Below, piece after piece: positions 57,597-64,000 of a stretch of 64,000 bases of DNA. This DNA comes from Pictodentalium vernedei (lineage: Eukaryota; Mollusca; Scaphopoda; Dentaliida; Dentaliidae). The position numbers and the translations under genes are program-made. The notes under the pieces are model-generated. The model searched no databases. It was not told where the DNA came from and saw only the letters and a program-made list of their open reading frames with translations. Where the stretch lies: contig CM062289.1 in assembly GCA_031216915.1 (NCBI GenBank), positions 254,257,113-254,321,112 of the forward strand, given 5' to 3'. Each line of letters begins with the position of its first letter. Within the stretch, counting starts at the first letter, position 1.

Positions 57597-59413
57597 AGCT
57601 CAACTTTGGCGAAGCCAAAGTTCAGCTTATGCCATGGCCAGTCGTCCGTCGTCTGTCTGGCCGCCTGTCCGTCAACAATTCAATACGGCTCGGGCTAGAG
57701 GCCGTATTTATGAACCGATCTTTACGAAACTTCTTGGGTACCTTTGTTATGACCGTGGGACGAGAACGAGTGTTTTGGGGTCCGATCCGAAGTTCAAGTT
57801 GGCCGCTGGCGGCCATTTTGTACAGACTTAGGTGAAATCAGATTTATGCGCAGAACTTCCATATGAAAGCGCTGATTTGAATAATTTTTTGTATGAATGT
57901 TTAGTACCTTGGGATACATCACATATAATACAGGGTTTTTTCTCGTACGTAAATTATGCAAATTAGACTAACTTTGATGTATTTAGTGTTAATTTCAGCA
58001 CTGTAAGTGCAAATGCCAATACGGCTCGAGCTAGAGGCCGTATTTATCTTTTCGAAACTTCTTGGGTACCTTTGGTATCACCGTGGGACGAGAATGAGTG
58101 TTTTGGGGTGCGGTCCGAAATTCAAGCTGGCCGATGGCAGCCATTTTGTTCAAAATTAGGTGGAATCAGATTTTTGCACAGAACTTCCATATGAAAGTGC
58201 TGATTTGAAAATTTTTTGTGTGAATGTTTAGTACCATGAGATACATCACATATAATACGGTTTTTTTTCGCGTGCAGAAATTATGCAAATTAGATGAACT
58301 TTGATTTTTTCGGTGCTACTTGCACACAGTAAGTACACATGTCAATACGGCTCAGGCTAGAGGCTGTATTTATCAACCAATCTTCACGAAACTTCTTGGG
58401 TACCTCTGTTATCACCTTGGGACGAGAATGAGTGTTTCTGAGTGCGGTCCAAAATTCAAGATGGCTGCCAGTAGCCATTTTGTACCGAAATTCGGTCTAA
58501 TCAGTTTTTTGTACACAACTTCTATACGGCTCAGGCTAGAGGCTGTATTTATGAACCGATCTTTACGAAACTTCTTGGGTACCTTTGTTATCACCGTGGG
58601 ATGAGAACGAGTGTTTTTGGGTGTGGTCCAAAATTCAAGATGGCCACCAGCAGCCATTTTGTACCAAAATTAGTGCAATCAGTATTTTGTACAGAACATC
58701 TGTATGAAAGTTCTGATTTGAATAAATTTTTGTATGAATGTTTAGTAAAATGGAATACATCACATACAGTATGGGTTTTTTTCTCGTGCAGAAATTATGG
58801 AAATTAGATGAATTTTGATTTGTTTAGTGCTACTTCCACACTGTAAGTGCACATGTCAATACGGCTCGGGCTAGAGGCTGTATTTATGAACCGATCTTCA
58901 CAAAACTTCTTGGGTACCTTTGTTATCACCTTGGGATGAGAACGAGTGTTTCTGAGTGCGGTCCAAAATTCAAGATGGCTGCCAGTGGCCATTTTGTACC
59001 GAAATTAGGTTTTTTGTCACAACTTCTGTACAGCTCGTATTTATGAACTGATCTTCACGAAACTTCTTGGGTACCTTTGTTTTCACCTTGGAGCAGGAAT
59101 GAGTGTGTTTTGGGGTGCCTTTGTTATCACTGTGCTATGAGAACAAATATTTTGGGGTTCAGTCAGACCCACTCTGGGACTCAAAGATTTCTTTTCTAGT
59201 TTAGCATCTGACTGTCACCCACCTTTACAATACTTTACCTATACATTTGTTACAGGCTACGCTCAGTATTTATGTACAGACCGTTACAATACTTTATATG
59301 TACCTTTGTCATCAGGTCATTACCTAGATCATTACCTAGATGTTTGTCATTGCTGTGTCACATACTATACATGTCTTGACAAGTTGAGCTACAGTGTCAT
59401 TGACACTTTCATT
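57597..59413 (+). mobile_element. HINE-like element with ~335-bp repeat body
   Basis: 5' hairpin AGCTCAACTTTGGCG / AGCCAAAGTTCAGCT; 3' end CAAGTTGAGCT (inverse of the 5' arm) and hairpin AGTGTCATTGACACT, as in 24595-27338. The body has units starting TACGGCTCGGGCTAGAGGC at about 57681, 58019, 58346, 58526 and 58860; the 180-bp step marks a deleted unit. It opens GTCCGTCGTCTGTCTGG, like other elements of this type. 59414-59829 is unassigned. Confidence 0.68.
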
Positions 59414-59829
59414 CATTTGTAAAAAATCAACTCTCAGTGTATTTTGTTTGAGATTGAAACCTTACCTGTTTGCATTGCCTCCACTGGAAACTTTACTTGG
59501 CTGGTTGTAACTAAAATTCTGTGCCGTTCGGAACTAACATTTGTGGCACATGCATGGAAAGATGTGTTGTGTCTGCCCTGCAAAGTGATATGTTGATTAA
59601 CCTGACTTCAACGTAATCATATTCCATGCTATATGTTTTGAACTTTTTTAACATGAGCTCGTTTGAGAAGTGGTAGAAATGGCAGAGATTTGACGTCACA
59701 CAGGTTTTTATGGTGCCTTATGTCAGCATATTTTATTCAGCATTTGAGAGAGTAGCCATTGAGGTGATTTGATACTCTCTGTTCATTCACCAGTTGGCAG
59801 ATAAAGAGGGACAGTACAGTCAAACTCTG

Positions 59830-60077
59830 TTAAGCCTTTACCCAATGCACAGGATATCAAATTTATTATTTTAATTATTGTTTTTTTAAATTTTTCAAAA
59901 AATATCAACAAAACCATATCATGTGACCAAACACTGGATCGAGCTCAATGATCTCATTCCATTGAGGGGTCACATGATATGGTTTTGTTGAATTTTTTTT
60001 TAAAATATAGGTTTTTTTAACTGCTCGATTTGAAAATTATGTATGCAGATGTGACTGAACATTAGGTAAAGGGTTAA
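59830..60077. mobile_element. TTAA-flanked foldback MITE
   Basis: Ends TTAAGCCTTTACCC and GGTAAAGGGTTAA; central palindrome AACAAAACCATATCATGTGA and its inverse (about 59908-59991). Same interior as the 11737-12307 copy. Confidence 0.78.
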
Positions 60078-60255
60078 TTGAAAGGCCTTGTTGCCAGTGA
60101 AAAATTTATGTTAACATGAATATTTTGTTAAAGACGAAATTGTGCGAGCTTATGTCATGACCCGAGGTGCATCGGGGTCAACGTCAACACTTGTGTTAAA
60201 GTTATTGTAAGAGTCCACTTTGACTTTCCGCCCTGTTACTATGCACCACATACTG

Positions 60256-63200
60256 TTTCTTATCAACCTACCTTACAATTGTTTACAACAGGCTTGCACT
60301 ACAGTGGAAGTCCCTAACTTGGAAAAATACTCTCTATTTTCTTCTTTCCCAAGCGATTTAGGAAAGAAAAGTGGTGCAAAAGCACCAAGAAAATATACGC
60401 CAAAACTGGGTCAAGTGTGTCTGGCGCACACCCAGTAGGGGACACTCTTCTCCATGTACTAATCCACGGCTTCCGGAACCAGTGCGCAGACGTATAACCA
60501 ACATGTCATTCTATTTTTTTCTGCCATCTTAGAAGGATGGTGGATCTTCACGCTCTTCAACAGTGATACCTTTTGACTCAATGTTAACGATGTTTCCTGT
60601 TCTGATATGTGGATTCATAGCTGTTTCTGCGCTATCCAGATATACAGGGCTGTGTTTTTATATATTCTCTCAATTATTTAACGTATTTTTCGTGATAAAA
60701 CTCTATACCGATTTTGCGCGCAATTTTCACGTACCGTGCCTTTTCGGTCTTTTGTTCATTACTGCTAACCCTTTGGGTTCTGCTTTTAAGTTTTTCTGAG
60801 TTAGATGTCAGCTGGGGGCAGTTGTGGCAGCTTGTCTCCCCTCTGTTTAGGGTAGAATTTCTGCCAGTTCCTTTTTGGCTGTTTTTGGCTGTTGGGGTAC
60901 TTTTCCGTTCCTGCCAGGCCTTCGTTTCTTGCCACTTTATTCTGGTAGCTGGTTGGTGTCCTTGGGTTCACCTTCCCATCTACTTTGCTCTCGCAGATAT
61001 GCCTAGGACGATACCTTGCTGGCCGTTTTGTTGTCTCAGCATGTTGAAGTTTCCCATTATTCATGCTCCACTTATTTGGGTGTTCTATTGAAAGTTCCTG
61101 TGGGCTGGGTGGTTTTCCACCTTTTGGTCTTCCGTCTATTGTGTAGTTCGGACACATGACGTTTTCCTCCTGCGCCTGTGGGAAGGGGAACACAGTCATT
61201 CTGGGCCTTCCGATTTGACTCTGTCTGGAGAGAGTTATACCCCCTCCTGGGGGTTTTCCAGTCTTTTTATGGCTTGGATACTGCGGTAGCTGCTGACTTT
61301 CTGGCGAAGAGATGCCTGGTATCGGGACTACTGTCCCCCTCCAGTCGACATCTGAGGCTGTCACTAGGGCTGTGACTCCTCTTTTGGAGCCGAGCTCTGT
61401 TGCTCTCTCCGCTTTTCCTCCTTTGTCAACAGCTACTGTATCCACTCCTTCTGCTACTCCATTGGCGACATCATCAGTCTCCGTTCAGCTGGCCCCGGCT
61501 TATCCCTGCAGGGGACTGCAGGAATTTCTGTTTCTTGGATGTGGAGATATCGGCCTCAACCTTCCCTCACTTCAACTCGGCGAAGTCGGAAGTGGTTGCC
61601 GGCTGATCCCTTTGCTGTGGTCTCTCCACCGTCAAGCCCAGCAGGTTTTAATTTGGATTCAGATGTCCATGGTGGGGACACCTTGGACTCTGTTGTGCTT
61701 CCGTCCACGCACTCTGGTCCTTTGGCCAGTTTTGTGGGACCAGCGCATTTTTGTGCAGCCTGGGCCTTCTGTCCCTCAGAGGTCTGTGGCGACTCTCCTG
61801 AGTTCCCGCACTTCAGATCCTCGGAGTATTTCATACCCCTATAAGCGTCTGTATTCAGATGTTTCAGCAGCCACCCGCCACCCCGCTTCGGGTGTTCTAG
61901 AGGATCGTGACCCTTCGCTGGTTTAGAGGGTCAGATGCGATGCTACTTTTGCGGGGCCGTTCCCACGTCATAGCAGCAGATACGGGTTGTGAGCTTAGGG
62001 AGGCCCCTCCTTGCTCACACAGGTTCTTTCCAAGAGCCTTCCTGTTGCCTCCAGCAAGGCTTCTAGTGGCTTCCAGGCACCCTCCATGGCACCACCTCCT
62101 GGGATTGGAAGCAGGGTGCTGCTTTCTGATCCCCCTGGTGTTCCTACACCATGGGAGGCATCGGCTGGTATGCCTGACATGGGCTATGTGTCTTCCGACT
62201 CAGGTGATGGGTCAAACACACCTGACGTTGAGAGTCTTAGTCTTCTGACTTGGGGGCGGCTCTTGACTTTGTGTTTGAATTCCTTCAGACTAGCCGGAGG
62301 TTTCAGCCAGGACGTGATCATCAGTCGCGTGCCTACAGCCTGTGGAAACCCTGCTTCTGGGCGCCTTCGACCATACCAGTCGATACAAGTGGTCAAAGCT
62401 TTTGCAGCAGTGGACTCAAAGCTGAGTTCCAAGGCTATGAAGACTTCGTTCTCACTAGGCTGATACCTTTTTGCCCTCTGTACGTTATCGTTCCTACGAT
62501 TCTGCCAATCCGTCGGTCTGCAAGACTTTGCCGGTCTTGGATCAGGACTCCACGCCAAGTCAGCATTATTCCTATGGCGACTTTGGAGTCCATGTTGGGC
62601 TCATCCAGAGAGATGCGAGACATGCTGTCTCTCTTGGATCACGTCGTTTCTGCCTTGGCTGCTTATCTGACTCCAGATAAGTTGGACAACATACAGGCTC
62701 CTTTGCGTGTGATCTCTAAGACGCTCATGCATCTTACACGCATGCCTGTAAAACGGCTAATTTGGATTTAGTTTACCGGACACTGTGTTGGACACAAGCC
62801 GTTCCCTTCCTGAAGGGCAGGGCGCTGCTCTTTCAATCCACTTCTTTGGTGGGTCCACGACTATTCCATGATTCCATGGCGACGGTCCAGGATGACGTCC
62901 TGCATCATTCCAAACATCAGCTGCTGCTTTGCCAGCTTGATCCGCCTTCTGTTGGAGGCCGGGGTCATTCCAAGCCTAACAAATGCCCTTCTGCTTCCTC
63001 TGTGAAGCGTAGGGCTGATCCTCCTGCCGCTGCTTCTTCCTCTTACTCACGTGGTAAGGGTAAGCAGGTGTACACTTTGGTGTCCCTGTGTCTAGATCCC
63101 CTGGCTTTCGCCGTGGATGCTCTGTCACTCGATTGGAACTGTCTAGTCAGCTATGCCTTCCCGCTGTTTCCGTTTCTGCCTCAGGTTCTAGCCAAGATAT

Positions 63201-63373
63201 GAACCTGCAGTTGTCAAATCCTTCTGGTCGCTCCCCTGTCGCCTCAGCAGGTGTGGATCCATACAGCTCTGCTCTTTGTTGGCGGCAGTTTCGGCACGTC
63301 TCCCTCTATGTCACGACCTTCTTTGCAACTGCTGAATTTGCATATTACACGGGCGGATGCAGGCGATTCATTA
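60256..63373 (+). mobile_element. DIRS-type retrotransposon, copy 3 (deletion derivative, truncated)
   Basis: Starts with the left terminal repeat of copy 1 (TTTCTTATCAACCTACC, then GGCTTGCACTACAGTGGAAG) and follows copy 1 through leader and gag-like region. At about 63062 it jumps from the equivalent of 7434 to the equivalent of about 9060, deleting ~1.6 kb with the whole RT-RNase H core. Homology ends near 63325 (equivalent of ~9310), so the recombinase, internal complementary region and right repeat are missing; a MITE-like GGTAAAGGGTTAA end lies at 63374-63386. Confidence 0.82.
61312..63202 (+). pseudogene. DIRS copy 3 gag-like ORF fused to the post-RNase H segment
   Basis: Frames: 61312-61926 (ends DRDPSLV then stop, as DRDPSLVKR in copy 1), 62011-62463 (MAPPPGIGSR, YVSSDSGDGS), 62250-62771 (HVVSALAAYLTPDKLD) and 62762-63202. 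In the last frame the gag C-terminus (SYSRGKGK) runs without a break into LAFAVDALSLDWNC, which in copies 1 and 2 follows RNase H. Several frameshifts make a full product impossible. No domain of known function beyond DIRS similarity. Confidence 0.65.
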
Positions 63374-63386
63374 GGTAAAGGGTTAA

Positions 63387-63674
63387 TGCAATGTTAGACT
63401 TATTTATCACTGTGGACTTAGAAAATTTCTGACCTGTTTTTGCAATGTTAGACTTTTTTTGTCAGTGTGGACTTAGAAAATTTCTGACCTGTTTCGCTGT
63501 ACATGAGTGGAGGCTACCACCGGTACACTATGGCTTTTATATCTTATATGTGTTAAATACATCAATATAAGTCAACATTAACCCTTGGCCGGACATTTTT
63601 CAGAGATTTTCCACTTCTTTAATGCAATGATACACTTTTTTGTAAGTGTGGACTTGGAAAATTTCTGACCTGTT
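63387..63674 (+). repeat. ~55-bp direct repeat, three copies
   Basis: Two adjacent copies (63387-63441, 63442-63495) and one separate copy (63622-63674) of a unit with GCAATGTTAGACTT, GTGTGGACTTAGAAAATTTC and TGACCTGTTT. The remaining sequence to 64000 shows no recognised gene. Confidence 0.75.
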
Positions 63675-64000
63675 TTGCTATACATGTACATGACCGGACA
63701 TTTTTTGCAGATTTGTAATAAGACTACGTTTATTGTAATGTATGCCATGGTTTGGTGTGCTAATAGGGATGGACACAGCCATTTTGTTAGCATTTTCCTG
63801 CATTCTGGTGAAGAAACTGTGCATTCATTCCATTATACCTTGTTTGAAAGAACTCATGGCTGCCTTTTCTCACGTAATATAATAGACTAAATGCTTATAT
63901 TAGATGTAATGAGGTCTAATAGTTCTATAAATGTGGGGAATTTAGTAGTAATTCCGTGAAGGATACTAGTTTTTTTTTATTTAATGACCAGGAGTTTACT

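Noticed and set aside
60801..61445. 214-codon minus-strand ORF
   Set aside because: Antisense of the DIRS copy 3 leader and gag-like region; the homologous part of copy 1 does not keep this frame open.

Overview
This is a eukaryotic window with little coding sequence and a great many repeats. It most likely comes from a bivalve mollusc. That is an inference from repeat types I associate with bivalve genomes: elements opening with AGCTCACCTGACTG and closing with a GGGCC-rich hairpin, monomers carrying GGGCCATAACTCTGG, several DIRS retrotransposons, and TTAA-flanked foldback MITEs. The only host gene I can support is the 3' half of a phospholipid phosphatase (PAP2/PLPP family) on the + strand. 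It has three in-phase exons (12708-12765, 55033-55209, 56661-56774) that carry the PSGH and SR-x5-H-x3-D phosphatase motifs and the natural stop codon. The upstream exons were not found.

Layout. 1-4279: foldback MITE, minus-strand non-LTR retrotransposon relic, hAT-like MITE, and a compact Helitron-like non-autonomous element (HINE-like) with a SINE inside. 4279-10691: a nearly complete DIRS retrotransposon (gag-like, RT-RNase H, recombinase relic, inverted terminal repeats, internal complementary region) lying inside a degenerate ~150-170 bp repeat. 11.2-12.3 kb: mariner-type and TTAA-type MITEs. 12708-12765: PLPP exon. 12766-55032: a 42 kb intron. It holds a second DIRS element (13948-19267) whose RT core is deleted, a hAT-like transposase pseudogene (19670-24430) split by a MITE and an LTR-like insertion, a HINE-like element with a 4-monomer higher-order satellite (24595-27338), an old SINE-riddled relic (27.8-31.1 kb), and a nested complex at 31438-53696.

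The nested complex is the most informative part. A ~5 kb terminal-inverted-repeat transposon (TIRs ~610 bp, 6-bp target duplication TATATG) has its left TIR split by a ~17.3 kb HINE-like element. That element carries ~13 kb of ~167-bp satellite (about 79 monomers) with a 15-17-monomer higher-order period. Its 3' part is itself split by another 2.7 kb element that carries ~338-bp tandem repeats. In each case the undisturbed target can be read from the intact partner TIR or from the repeat monomer.

55033-56774: the last two PLPP exons; the intron between them is largely palindromic MITEs. 56812-64000: MITEs, a HINE-like element with a 335-bp repeat (57597-59413), and a third DIRS copy (60256-63373), a deletion derivative lacking all of RT-RNase H and most of the recombinase.

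No bacterial-style operons, CRISPR arrays or rRNA genes are present. Coordinates of repeat edges are good to a few bases where a target duplication or empty site is cited, and to tens of bases elsewhere.
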